Source: JANQHS01 sp965267505
Lineage (GTDB): Bacteria > Bacteroidota > Bacteroidia > Cytophagales > CCMP332
Reading direction: 5' to 3'
Assembly: GCA_965267505.1 (NCBI GenBank)
Contig: OZ254081.1
Coordinates: 2,542,001-2,606,000, forward strand
Length of the DNA: 64,000 bases
This document shows, piece after piece, positions 27,620 to 36,663 of this stretch. The position numbers and the translations under genes were made by a program. The notes below the pieces were generated by a model. It saw nothing but the letters and a program-made list of their open reading frames with translations. It ran no database searches and had not been told where the DNA came from. How positions within the stretch are numbered: the stretch's first letter is position 1; each line of letters begins with the position of its first letter.

Positions 27620-28298
27620 GAACCTCTTCATTTTGGATTACCCCATCTTTCAATCGGATGACTCTTTGAGTCTCATCAGCAATGTCGTTCTCATGTGTCA
27701 CGATCACCACGGTCATACCCTGCTCATTCATTCTTTTTAGGATTCCCATTACTTCATGGGAAGTGGTAGAATCAAGCGCACCAGTAGGCTCATCAGCGAG
27801 GATGAGTTTTGGTTTGGTGATCAAAGCTCTTGCAATAGCAACTCTCTGCTTTTGACCGCCTGATAATTCATTTGGAAAATGATGCCACCAATCTCCGAGT
27901 CCCACTTCTTCAAGAAGATCTCTTGCTATTGCATTTCTTTTCTTCCTGCTAATTTTCTGATAGTAAAGGGGAAGAGCCACATTCTCCATGGCATTTTTAA
28001 AGGAGAGTAGGTTAAAGCTTTGGAAAATAAAACCAATGAATTTGTTTCTTAATTGAGCCGCTTTGGTTTCGGTAAGATCTGCGATTGGGGTGCCCGCAAG
28101 TTTGTATTCTCCTGAATCAGACGAATCAAGGATTCCAAGGATATTCAACAGCGTGGACTTCCCAGACCCTGAAGAACCCATGATACTGACCAGTTCTCCA
28201 GCATGTATATCCATTTCTACATTTTTGAGAACGTGAAGGTCTTTTAGGCCCGTCTTGTAGGATTTATTAATCCCTTTTAAGCTAATTATGGATTCCAA
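27612..28298 (-). CDS. ABC transporter ATP-binding protein (LolD/MacB class)
   Basis: This 228-residue ATPase has Walker A at residues 41-49 (GSSGSGKST), the ABC signature LSGGQ at 145-149 and Walker B LILADE at 165-170. The segment around KNKFIGFIFQSFNLL-type Q-loop residues is present. The start is TTG 28298 (ESIISLKGINKSYK), with no ATG nearby. It is the first gene of the efflux operon and overlaps the first permease by 8 bases. Confidence 0.93.
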   Translation of the reverse strand: MESIISLKGINKSYKTGLKDLHVLKNVEMDIHAGELVSIMGSSGSGKSTLLNILGILDSSDSGEYKLAGTPIADLTETKAAQLRNKFIGFIFQSFNLLSFKNAMENVALPLYYQKISRKKRNAIARDLLEEVGLGDWWHHFPNELSGGQKQRVAIARALITKPKLILADEPTGALDSTTSHEVMGILKRMNEQGMTVVIVTHENDIADETQRVIRLKDGVIQNEEVHV

Positions 28299-28480
28299 TT
28301 CGTACTATTCTTTATTCAAATTTCAAAGGATTTGATCAAGGAACTATGTTTTTCGGTGTGTTTTACATAAACGGTTTATTTCGTCTTTCTATACCTTATT
28401 TCCTTGCGCTGATTCCTCCTTTTTTGCCTTTTCACGACGGAATGGCTGTTTATTTTCCTCATTGGTTTTTATTCTCTTCC

Positions 28481-28488
28481 TATATTTC
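28481..28488 (+). promoter_or_regulatory. Possible -7 element for the PIG-L deacetylase operon
   Basis: TATATTTC (TAnnTTTG with the last base changed) lies 31 bases before ATG 28520, with a TTG 16 bases upstream at 28462-28464, slightly short of usual spacing. This is weak evidence, but it supports the downstream ATG rather than the longer frame that opens at 28346. Confidence 0.3.
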
Positions 28489-28519
28489 AAAATTTGCGCC
28501 CTTGATATCAGAAACTATA

Positions 28520-31018
28520 ATGAGGATTAAATTCATAATCGTTCTTCTCAGCCTTGCCCTTCCTCTTACAGGCATGGGTCAATATACCTCCGACATGAAT
28601 TCGGCAAGGATATTAGCCAAAATGGAAAAACTCAAGGTTTTAGGAAGCGTCCTATATGTGGCTGCTCATCCGGATGATGAGAATACAAGCATGATCACGT
28701 ATTTCTCAAACAAGAGGAAAATGAAGACAACCTACTTATCCTTAACCAGAGGAGATGGGGGTCAAAACCTTATAGGACCGGAAAAATATCAATGGATGGG
28801 TCTGATCCGAACTCAGGAACTATTGGAAGCGAGGAAGACCGATGGAGGTGAGCAGGCCTTTAGCAGTGCCTTTGATTTTGGTTATTCCAAGACCGCCTCT
28901 GAAACCATGAGAATTTGGGGGAAGGATTCCATCCTTGCTGATGTTGTATGGATTATCAGACAACTGAAACCCGATGTTATCATTACCCGATTTAAACCAG
29001 ATACCACTGTAAGGACCCATGGTCACCATGTATCCTCGGCCCTGCTGGCAAAGGAAGCGTTTAAGCTATCCGGGGATCCAAAAGCATTTCCTTCCCAACT
29101 AAAATATGTTGAACCCTGGCAGGCTCGACGGATATTCTTTAATACCTCCTGGTGGTTTTATGGAAGACGAGATTTTGATAAAACAGGCTTGTTGGAAATG
29201 GAAACCGGGGAGTTCGATCCGCTATTAGGAAAAAGCTATGGCGAAATAGCCAGTCAAAGCAGGAGTAAGCATAAGAGCCAGGGATTTGGTAGATTGAATG
29301 CAAGGGGTACAGATATAGAATATCTTGACCAGATCGATGGTGATGAGGCTAAAAGTGATCCTTTCGAAGGGATCAATACTTCCTGGAATAGGATAAAGGG
29401 AGCAAAAGGGATTGAAAAAGAGATCCAGGAGTTGATAGACGGCTATGACTTCACCAGTCCGGATAAATCCTTAGAAAAACTTGTTTCCATTCGGAAATCG
29501 ATCAAAGGCTTAGAACCTGATCCCTGGAAAAATCAAAAACTTTCTGAGGTTGATGAGATCATTTTCGATTGCCTTGGGCTTTGGTTCGAAGGACTAGGTG
29601 AAAACTATGCCTTGGTGCCTGGAAATTCTTATCCTTTTCAGTTTACTGCCATTCAAAGGTTAGGGAATCCGATCCTTCTAAAATCCATTAAATGCGATGC
29701 CGTTGGACTTGACTTGAAACCCAATAAAGTATTGAGTTTCAATGAAACTATGGAGTTGAATGATACCCTTAAGTTGAAGAAAGGAATTCCTTATTCCAAT
29801 CCATATTGGTTAAGGAATCCACTGTTGAAGGGAAGGTTCGATATCCGTGATCAGCAGATGATAGGAAAGCCTGAAAATGATCCGGACATCCTATTTGAGT
29901 TTGTTTTTGATATTTCAGGAGAAGAAATAACCTATAAGGTTCCGGGTAGATATAAGTGGCGCGACAGGGTTAGGGGAGAGCTTCAAAGGGACTTAACAGT
30001 TGTACCGCCGGTTGTTACTTGTTTTACGAATAAGAACACAATATTTGGTAGTCCTGAGCAAAAGGAAATTGAAATCCAGGTAAATGCTTTTTCCAAAACC
30101 TCCGATTTATCAATTCGGTTAGATCTTCCAAAAGATTGGAAAGTTGAACCAGGTTCGCTCGAAATAGACATGGAGCCTGGCGAGGAGCGAAGAGTTAAAT
30201 TCAATGTTACTCCTCCAAAAAAGGCTCAGATCGTTAAGGCGGGAATAATCAGTGAGTTAAATGGAAAGCAATATGATCTATGCAGGGTGGTCATTGAACA
30301 TGAACATATCAATACCCAAACCGCTGTAATTAAAAACTCATCTCAATTTGTAAGGGCAGATATCAAGACATTTTCAAACTTGATCGGATATGTTGACGGG
30401 GCGGGAGATGAGATTGCTCAAAGTCTGGAACAAATGGGTTGCAAGGTCCAATACCTTCAAAAGGAAGATTTTTTTGATAAAGAGATCCACAGATTCGATG
30501 CAATAGTATTTGGGGTAAGAGCTTTCAATACCAATCCCTGGTTGAAGGATATCGGTAAGTACATGGACGCATATGTAAACAGGGGAGGAACTGTACTATT
30601 TCAGTATAATGTAAGTTATGGTTTAGTAACCGACGAGATCGGACCATACAAGATCAAGATCTCAAGAGATAGAGTGACTGATGAATATGCCTCCGTTAAT
30701 ATCCTGGAGCCTACCCATTCGGTTTTTAATCTGCCAAATGCCATCACAAAAAAAGATTTTGACGGCTGGGTACAGGAAAGAGGCCTATACTTTCCAAATG
30801 AGTGGGGCCCCGAGTATAAAGCTTTGTTAGAAATGGCAGACCCAAGAGAGGAGAGCAGTAAAGGATCCTTATTGGTAGCAAAATCGGGAGATGGATACTT
30901 CATTTATTCTGGGATTAGTTGGTTCAGACAACTACCTGCGGGAGTACCTGGAGCCTATCGATTATTCGCAAATTTGATTTCAGCAAGTAAAACTCAGAAT
31001 GGAACACCAAAACGATAA
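28520..31018 (+). CDS. Secreted PIG-L family deacetylase with ThuA-like C-terminal domain
   Basis: The start ATG 28520 gives a proper signal peptide (MRIKFIIVLLSLALPLTGMG); the frame runs further upstream but that part looks non-coding. The 832-residue protein has the PIG-L/LmbE metal site AHPDDE (about residue 48-53), followed by a long GlcNAc-deacetylase-like domain with GHHVSSALL. A beta-rich middle (about 500-620) precedes a C-terminal ThuA/glutamine-amidotransferase-like domain (about 625-825, FDAIVFGVRAFNTN, GGTVLFQYNV). It likely removes N-acetyl groups from a glycoconjugate in the periplasm. It is coupled by overlap to a 40-residue gene and a sodium symporter. Confidence 0.9.
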   Translation: MRIKFIIVLLSLALPLTGMGQYTSDMNSARILAKMEKLKVLGSVLYVAAHPDDENTSMITYFSNKRKMKTTYLSLTRGDGGQNLIGPEKYQWMGLIRTQELLEARKTDGGEQAFSSAFDFGYSKTASETMRIWGKDSILADVVWIIRQLKPDVIITRFKPDTTVRTHGHHVSSALLAKEAFKLSGDPKAFPSQLKYVEPWQARRIFFNTSWWFYGRRDFDKTGLLEMETGEFDPLLGKSYGEIASQSRSKHKSQGFGRLNARGTDIEYLDQIDGDEAKSDPFEGINTSWNRIKGAKGIEKEIQELIDGYDFTSPDKSLEKLVSIRKSIKGLEPDPWKNQKLSEVDEIIFDCLGLWFEGLGENYALVPGNSYPFQFTAIQRLGNPILLKSIKCDAVGLDLKPNKVLSFNETMELNDTLKLKKGIPYSNPYWLRNPLLKGRFDIRDQQMIGKPENDPDILFEFVFDISGEEITYKVPGRYKWRDRVRGELQRDLTVVPPVVTCFTNKNTIFGSPEQKEIEIQVNAFSKTSDLSIRLDLPKDWKVEPGSLEIDMEPGEERRVKFNVTPPKKAQIVKAGIISELNGKQYDLCRVVIEHEHINTQTAVIKNSSQFVRADIKTFSNLIGYVDGAGDEIAQSLEQMGCKVQYLQKEDFFDKEIHRFDAIVFGVRAFNTNPWLKDIGKYMDAYVNRGGTVLFQYNVSYGLVTDEIGPYKIKISRDRVTDEYASVNILEPTHSVFNLPNAITKKDFDGWVQERGLYFPNEWGPEYKALLEMADPREESSKGSLLVAKSGDGYFIYSGISWFRQLPAGVPGAYRLFANLISASKTQNGTPKR

Positions 31019-31121
31019 GCCTCCCTTTTTCAAAAGCTGGAATCACATGTACCTCTTTGTTTTGGGAGTTCTCGCTGGCTTGGTTTTACTGTTTAAACTA
31101 ATGGGCTTTTATTTCTCATGA
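30999..31121 (+). CDS. 40-residue single-span membrane protein, coupled to the sodium symporter
   Basis: This short gene starts at ATG 30999 inside the end of the deacetylase gene and ends at TGA 31119-31121, which overlaps the symporter ATG at 31118 (ATGA). Its product begins MEHQNDKPPFFKSWNHMY and has one hydrophobic helix (about 18-39, LFVLGVLAGLVLLFKLMGF). Overlaps at both ends, no gap, and a coherent amphipathic-then-hydrophobic layout argue that it is real. Small accessory subunits are known for several solute-symporter systems. A role as a partner of the following symporter is inference. Confidence 0.75.
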   Translation: MEHQNDKPPFFKSWNHMYLFVLGVLAGLVLLFKLMGFYFS

Positions 31122-32821
31122 GTTTACTGGATTGGTTTGTGTTATCCGGAACCCTCGGCTTAATTGTGGGTTATGGAATCTGGAAAACAAGAAAGTCGAA
31201 AGACCTGAATGATTATTTGCTAGGTGGAAAGCAAATGAAATGGGCGACTATCGGGCTTTCAGTCATGGCCACCCAAGCCAGCGCAATAACATTTTTATCT
31301 ACTCCGGGTCAGGCTTATGAAAGCGGAATGGCCTTTGTCCAGAATTACCTAGGCTTACCTTTGGCCATAATAGTGGTGTCGGCGGTTTTCATTCCTCTTT
31401 ATTATAAACTGAAGGTATATACAAGCTATGAGTACCTGGAAAACCGCTTTGATCTTAGGGTTAGGTTGTTGGCAGCCTTTTTATTTCTGATGCAAAGAGG
31501 ACTCGCCGCAGGGATAACCATTTATGCTCCCGCGATCATCCTTTCCACCATTTTGGGTTGGGACCTAAGCTTGACCATTCTCGTTGTGGGCATAGTAGTT
31601 GTTATCTATACAGTGTCAGGAGGAACTAAAGCAGTTAGTTTAACTCAGAAATGGCAAATGGCCGTAATTCTTTTCGGAATGGGCTTAGCCTTTTTTATGA
31701 TCCTGGCTTTGTTGCCAAAAGAGATCGGAATGATGGAGAGCATGTCCATCGCAGGAAAAATGGGAAAGCTTAATATTGTGGATTTCTCTTTTGATCCGGG
31801 CACTCGTTATACATTTTGGTCGGGCATCACGGGTGGATTCTTTTTAGCCCTGGCTTATTTCGGGACCGATCAGAGCCAGGTACAAAGATATATCGGCGGG
31901 AAATCGACAACTGAAAGCCGGTTGGGACTTATGTTCAATGCGGTCCTAAAAGTGCCAATGCAGTTTCTTATTCTGCTTACGGGAGTCATGGTTTTCGTGT
32001 TCTACCAATTTTATCAACCACCTTTACTTTTCAATGAGAATTTAATTAACGACTTACCGGATGGAAAATCCAAAAGGGAGATCGTTGAGCTTCAGGATAA
32101 ACATGCTGCTGTATTTAAGGATAAAAAAGAGGCCCTCTTCTTATTTGTAGAAGAGGAGAAAGATCATGGTAGCCCCTCTAAAGAAACAGTTGAAAAAATC
32201 CAAAACCTTCAGAGTGAAAGTCTTGCCCTCAGGGACCGGGCCAAGGAACTGGTTGAATTCAGTACTGAGGACGCTCAGGCCAAGGATTCAGATTTTGTTT
32301 TTCTGAGTTTCATTTTAGGCTTCCTACCCCATGGAATTATTGGCCTTTTGATCGCTGTGATCATCTCTGCAGCCATGTCTTCCACTTCAGGCGAACTGAA
32401 TGCCCTGGGTTCTACAACTACCATGGATTTTTATAAGAGAGCCATAAATCCAAATGGAAGCGATCATCACTATTTGCAGTCTTCTAAGGTATTTACAGCT
32501 ATCTGGGGAATTATGGCTATCATGTTTGCCCTTTTCGCCCATTTGGTTGAGAATCTGATCGAAGCAATCAATATTCTTGGCTCCATATTTTATGGGACTA
32601 TCCTTGGTATATTCATCACAGCCCTGGTATTTAGAAACCTTAAGAACACCGCTGTTTTTCTGGCTGGGATCATAGCCCAATTAACTGTGTTTAGCCTTTA
32701 TTTTAACTATAGCGGGGAAATAGCTTACCTATGGTACAATGTGATCGGAAGTGGGTTGGTGATCACGCTTTCATTGCTGATCTCTCGATTTTTACCAGGG
32801 AATGATCTGGCTAAGACCTGA
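31118..32821 (+). CDS. Sodium:solute symporter (SSS family)
   Basis: This 567-residue inner-membrane transporter has about 13 helices. Family blocks include the N-terminal GGKQMKWATIGLSVMATQAS, the YEYLENRFDLRVR loop, TVSGGTKAVSLTQKWQ and the sodium-site segment with ISAAMSSTSGELNALGSTT. An insertion of about 90 charged residues (about 301-392) sits between two helices and looks helical or coiled-coil. With the deacetylase upstream, a sugar, amino-sugar or sialic-acid-like substrate is likely but not shown. Its last 11 bases overlap the convergent ABC ATPase gene. Confidence 0.92.
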   Translation: MSLLDWFVLSGTLGLIVGYGIWKTRKSKDLNDYLLGGKQMKWATIGLSVMATQASAITFLSTPGQAYESGMAFVQNYLGLPLAIIVVSAVFIPLYYKLKVYTSYEYLENRFDLRVRLLAAFLFLMQRGLAAGITIYAPAIILSTILGWDLSLTILVVGIVVVIYTVSGGTKAVSLTQKWQMAVILFGMGLAFFMILALLPKEIGMMESMSIAGKMGKLNIVDFSFDPGTRYTFWSGITGGFFLALAYFGTDQSQVQRYIGGKSTTESRLGLMFNAVLKVPMQFLILLTGVMVFVFYQFYQPPLLFNENLINDLPDGKSKREIVELQDKHAAVFKDKKEALFLFVEEEKDHGSPSKETVEKIQNLQSESLALRDRAKELVEFSTEDAQAKDSDFVFLSFILGFLPHGIIGLLIAVIISAAMSSTSGELNALGSTTTMDFYKRAINPNGSDHHYLQSSKVFTAIWGIMAIMFALFAHLVENLIEAINILGSIFYGTILGIFITALVFRNLKNTAVFLAGIIAQLTVFSLYFNYSGEIAYLWYNVIGSGLVITLSLLISRFLPGNDLAKT

Positions 32822-33428
32822 TTGAGTTAAGATCAATGACTTTTTCACAATGCTTGAATTCTCTGTGATCATTCGAAAAAATGATCACCAATTGTTGGTC
32901 CTGTTCTTTTATCAGTTTGGAATACCATTGAAAACCATCCTTATCCAGGTTGGAGCAAGGTTCATCCAACAAAAGGACTTCGCCCTGAGCTAAAATTGCA
33001 AGGCCCAGTTTTATCCTTTGAACCATACCGGAAGAGAGTTCTTTTATGAGTTTGCTTCCTGCATTTTTTAGTTCAATGAACTCACAAAACTCTGAGCAGC
33101 TTAGCTGTTTTTTAAGCGATTTGAATTTTTGATAAAACTCCAGTGTTTCACAAATGCTCAGGTCCTCGATCAGGTCCATATAGGGAGCCGAGATCTTGAT
33201 GTGCCTATACCATGAATCCGGATCAATAAATCCTGCACTGTTTTCAAGCTCAATCTTTCCTTTGGAAGGCGGTAGGACACCTGTAATTAAGCTGAGAAGG
33301 GTGGATTTCCCGGATCCGTTAGGTCCGGTAATTGCATATTGGTTGCCGGATTGGAATTCGTAGGAGAATTTATCAATAACCCTTTGGTTACCGTACCTCT
33401 TTGAGAGCTCAATGGCCCTTAGTATCAT
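32811..33428 (-). CDS. Orphan ABC transporter ATP-binding protein coupled to lpxA
   Basis: This 205-residue ATPase has Walker A GPNGSGKST (35-43), a signature LSSGM (131-135, in place of LSGGQ) and Walker B VLLLDE (151-156). The size and simple architecture recall CcmA/ABC-2 type ATPases. No permease gene is adjacent. Its start overlaps the lpxA stop by four bases (ATGA), so it is made with the lipid A enzymes. The cargo is unknown. Confidence 0.85.
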   Translation of the reverse strand: MILRAIELSKRYGNQRVIDKFSYEFQSGNQYAITGPNGSGKSTLLSLITGVLPPSKGKIELENSAGFIDPDSWYRHIKISAPYMDLIEDLSICETLEFYQKFKSLKKQLSCSEFCEFIELKNAGSKLIKELSSGMVQRIKLGLAILAQGEVLLLDEPCSNLDKDGFQWYSKLIKEQDQQLVIIFSNDHREFKHCEKVIDLNSIRS

Positions 33429-34216
33429 TTCATGGATTGGGTATAACCCTTGGTGATGCCTCTCTCAGACGTTTCGATGAAGGATATGACCGCAGCCCTC
33501 TCAGGCGATTCGGGAATATCCTTTTTCATGTTTTCTATAGCCTTGGTATTGTTGAGACCATCTTGGTATACAAGCCTGTACATTTCCTGGATCTCAGAGA
33601 TCTTATCATTGGAAAATCCTCTTCTCCTAAGCCCAACAGTGTTAACTCCGCTATAAGCAAGTGGTTCTCTTCCTGCTTTAATGTAGGGAGGAACATCTTT
33701 CCTTACCAGTGATCCCCCGGCGATCATGGCATGCGCTCCAACTCTAACAAATTGGTGAACGGCCGTAGTACCTCCAATGATAGCAAAGTCATCGATCACT
33801 ACATGTCCAGCTACCTGAACACTATTGACCAAAATGCAGTTATCACCAATAATGCAATCATGGGCAACATGCACATATGCCATGAGAAGGCAATCTTTTC
33901 CAATCACGGTTTTGTCCCTGTCATCGGTTCCCCTGCTTATGGTGACAAACTCCCGAATAACCGTGTTGTCACCTACTTCGCAGGTAGTTACCTCACCACC
34001 GAATTTAAGATCCTGAGGGATACCTGAAATCGCCGCTCCTGCAAAAACCTTTACATTTTTCCCCAACCGAGCACCGTTTCCAATAACGGCATTGGGCCCG
34101 ATCCAGGAACCGTTGCCTATTTCAACATCTGCTTCGATGGTAGCAAATGGTTCTATGACCACACCTTGGCCGATCTTAGCATCAGGATGAATATTAGCGA
34201 GGGGTTGGTGGCTCAT
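33425..34216 (-). CDS. lpxA: UDP-N-acetylglucosamine O-acyltransferase (lipid A step 1)
   Basis: LpxA transfers a 3-hydroxyacyl chain from ACP to UDP-GlcNAc in the cytoplasm, starting lipid A synthesis. The 263-residue protein is a left-handed parallel beta-helix of hexapeptide repeats (IGNGSWIGPNAVIGNGARLG) with the catalytic His at residue 119 (VHVAHDCIIG) and SGIPQDLKF. A helical C-terminal domain follows. It sits two bases after lpxC/fabZ and overlaps the ATPase gene. Confidence 0.96.
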   Translation of the reverse strand: MSHQPLANIHPDAKIGQGVVIEPFATIEADVEIGNGSWIGPNAVIGNGARLGKNVKVFAGAAISGIPQDLKFGGEVTTCEVGDNTVIREFVTISRGTDDRDKTVIGKDCLLMAYVHVAHDCIIGDNCILVNSVQVAGHVVIDDFAIIGGTTAVHQFVRVGAHAMIAGGSLVRKDVPPYIKAGREPLAYSGVNTVGLRRRGFSNDKISEIQEMYRLVYQDGLNNTKAIENMKKDIPESPERAAVISFIETSERGITKGYTQSMK

Positions 34217-34217
34217 T

Positions 34218-35603
34218 CTATTTTTTCACAAGGGAAGCGATCACCACTGCCTCACAAGCTAATTGGCCACCAACGTAGGCCTGCCCATGGATTTTGGCGA
34301 TTCCCCTTTTTAAAGGACCTAATAATTCACATTTAAAGACCAGGGTATCACCGGGCCTTACCATTTTTTTGAATCTACAATTTTCGATGCCAAGGAAGTA
34401 CGCCCAATATTCCTGGGGTTTATCGATCATGGCTAATACCAGTATTCCCCCAACCTGTGCCATGGCTTCTACTTGTAATACACCAGGCATTACAGGGTTT
34501 CCAGGAAAATGTCCTTGGAAAAATGGCTCGTTAAGCGTAACATTTTTTACTCCCGCTACTTTGTTATCATCCAGATAAATGATCTTGTCAACCAATTGAA
34601 ATGGATACCTGTGGGGCAGAAGATTATAGATCTCATGAGCCTCGTAAACAGGAGGCAATTTTGGATCGTATTCAGGTCCTAAAGCTGAGGTTTGCTTCAT
34701 GACCTTTTTTAACATTTTGGCGAATTCTACATTCGCTGCATGGCCCGGTCTTGCGGCCAGGATTTGAGCTTTCAATGGCCTTCCTGCGAGGGCCAGATCT
34801 CCCACCATATCAAGAAGCTTATGCCTTGCTGGTTCGTTGTTATATCTGAGCTCAATATTATTCAGTATGCCCTGCTCAGCAACGCTTACCTTGGGCTTGT
34901 TTAGAAGGTCAGACAAGTAGTCCAACTCACCTTCTTTCACTTCTCTATCTACAATTACAATTGCATTGTTCAGATCCCCCCCTTTTATCAGGTTTTGTTT
35001 GTAAAGAGCTTCTATTTCATGAAGAAAGCAGAATGTCCTACTAGAAGAAATGTCCTTTTTAAAATCATCGATCTTATTAAGAGATGCGTGTTGACTTCCC
35101 AGAACAGGGCTATTGTAGTCAACCATAACAGTGACTCTGTAATCATCCAAGGGAAGTGCAGCTATTTCTACATTGTTCTTTTCATCTCTATAGGTAACGG
35201 AATGAGGCACCTCGAAATAGTTCCTTAATGCATTCTGTTCCTCTAGCCCTACTGCTTCTATTGCTTCGATGAAGGGGCCTGAACTTCCATCCATAATAGG
35301 ACATTCAGGACCATCAATTTTTATTAGAACGTTATCAACCTGCAGTCCAACGACAGCCGCAAGCAAGTGTTCGACTGTCCCGACCTTTGCGCCATTCTTA
35401 TCAAGTGTTGTTCCTCTTGATACATCAACAACATAGTCGGCATTTGCCTCGACCACTGGTTGTCCGTCAAGATCTGTTCTTTGGAATACAATGCCGTGAT
35501 CTGGTCCTGCTGGACAAAATGAGATCCTGGTATTTGCACCGGTATGAAGACCAACTCCTTCTACCGTGACTATTTCCTTAATTGTGTGTTGCTTAATGTT
35601 CAT
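34218..35603 (-). CDS. lpxC: Fused LpxC deacetylase / FabZ 3-hydroxyacyl-ACP dehydratase
   Basis: This 461-residue bifunctional enzyme has LpxC as residues 1-300, with zinc ligands His79 (VEHLLAA), His261 and Asp265 (RHKLLDMVGD) and the catalytic-region His288 (ARPGHAA). FabZ is residues 320-461, with His365 and Glu379 (GHFPGNPVMPGVLQVEAMA) spaced 14 apart as in stand-alone FabZ. The first part commits UDP-acyl-GlcNAc to lipid A and the second serves fatty acid elongation. This fusion is a known marker of Bacteroidota. It directly abuts lpxD. Confidence 0.97.
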   Translation of the reverse strand: MNIKQHTIKEIVTVEGVGLHTGANTRISFCPAGPDHGIVFQRTDLDGQPVVEANADYVVDVSRGTTLDKNGAKVGTVEHLLAAVVGLQVDNVLIKIDGPECPIMDGSSGPFIEAIEAVGLEEQNALRNYFEVPHSVTYRDEKNNVEIAALPLDDYRVTVMVDYNSPVLGSQHASLNKIDDFKKDISSSRTFCFLHEIEALYKQNLIKGGDLNNAIVIVDREVKEGELDYLSDLLNKPKVSVAEQGILNNIELRYNNEPARHKLLDMVGDLALAGRPLKAQILAARPGHAANVEFAKMLKKVMKQTSALGPEYDPKLPPVYEAHEIYNLLPHRYPFQLVDKIIYLDDNKVAGVKNVTLNEPFFQGHFPGNPVMPGVLQVEAMAQVGGILVLAMIDKPQEYWAYFLGIENCRFKKMVRPGDTLVFKCELLGPLKRGIAKIHGQAYVGGQLACEAVVIASLVKK

Positions 35604-36653
35604 CTAATTCTTAGCAGGAGGCGCCAAATTTACCATTTTTTGTTCAAGTTCTTTTACCCTTTGCATAAGGTCAGGAAGTCTTCTGAACCCAACTATCGAC
35701 TTCTTGTAATCCTGAATTTTCTGTGCCGGATAACCGAATACCGTTGTGCCTTCTTCCTTGATATGATTGCTAACTCCTGATTTTGAAGCAATGGTGGTTT
35801 TGTTGGCAATATTGATATGCCCAACCAAACCAACCTGTCCAGCCATGATCACATTTTCTCCGATCTTGGTTGAACCAGCTATTCCTGATTGCCCAGCTAT
35901 GACTGTGTCTTTTCCAACTTCAACGTTATGTGCGATCATCACAAGATTGTCCAGCTTCACACCTTCTTTGATCACAGTAGAACCCATGGTAGCGCAATCA
36001 ACAGTTGTATTGGCACCTATTTCTACATGATCTTCAACTATTACATTTCCTACCTGGGGAATTTTTTTATACGATCCATCTTCCTGAGGGGCAAAACCAA
36101 AACCATCACTTCCGATCACTACTCCTGAATGGAAAGTGCAATAGCTTCCAATCTGGCAATCAGCATAGATCTTAACACCAGGAAAAAGAATGGTGTTATC
36201 CCCAATGCTACAATTATCGCCTACATAAACCTGAGGGTGGATCTTAACATTATTACCCAGGGTCACATTATTCCCTATATAACTGAAAGCTCCCAAAAAC
36301 AGGTTATCCCCTTGTTTGCAATTTGAACCAATATGACTTGGTTCTTCAATGCCTTTCTTCTGAAGGGATTTTAACCTATCCACTTCGGTAAGAAGATTTG
36401 TAAAGGCCATGTAAGGATCATCAACTCTGATTAGCGAGGGACTGATCTCTTTTTTTGGTTGGTAATCTTTGGAAACTATTAAAGCGGAAGCACCAGTAGT
36501 ATAGACCATCGGCTCATACTTTTCATTAGCTAAAAATGAAATGTCTCCCTTTCCTGCTTCCTCGATCTTGGCCACATTATTGACCAATTCCTCCGCATTT
36601 CCTTCAAGCTCTCCTTGGAGGAGCATTGCCACCTGCTTTAGACTAAATTCCAT
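35604..36653 (-). CDS. lpxD: UDP-3-O-acylglucosamine N-acyltransferase
   Basis: LpxD adds the N-linked acyl chain to UDP-3-acyl-glucosamine. The 349-residue protein has a uridine-binding N-terminal domain (ISFLANEKYEPMVYTTGASA), a hexapeptide-repeat beta-helix from about residue 105, the catalytic-His region (LVMIAHNVEVG) and a C-terminal helix (residues 320-345). It is the first of the lpxD, lpxC/fabZ, lpxA series and lies 10 bases after the HD gene. Confidence 0.96.
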   Translation of the reverse strand: MEFSLKQVAMLLQGELEGNAEELVNNVAKIEEAGKGDISFLANEKYEPMVYTTGASALIVSKDYQPKKEISPSLIRVDDPYMAFTNLLTEVDRLKSLQKKGIEEPSHIGSNCKQGDNLFLGAFSYIGNNVTLGNNVKIHPQVYVGDNCSIGDNTILFPGVKIYADCQIGSYCTFHSGVVIGSDGFGFAPQEDGSYKKIPQVGNVIVEDHVEIGANTTVDCATMGSTVIKEGVKLDNLVMIAHNVEVGKDTVIAGQSGIAGSTKIGENVIMAGQVGLVGHINIANKTTIASKSGVSNHIKEEGTTVFGYPAQKIQDYKKSIVGFRRLPDLMQRVKELEQKMVNLAPPAKN

Positions 36654-36663
36654 GTTGCCTTTT

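Noticed and set aside
28346..28519. N-terminal extension of the PIG-L deacetylase
   Set aside because: The added 58 residues would place a signal peptide in the middle of the protein; ATG 28520 gives a standard signal peptide.
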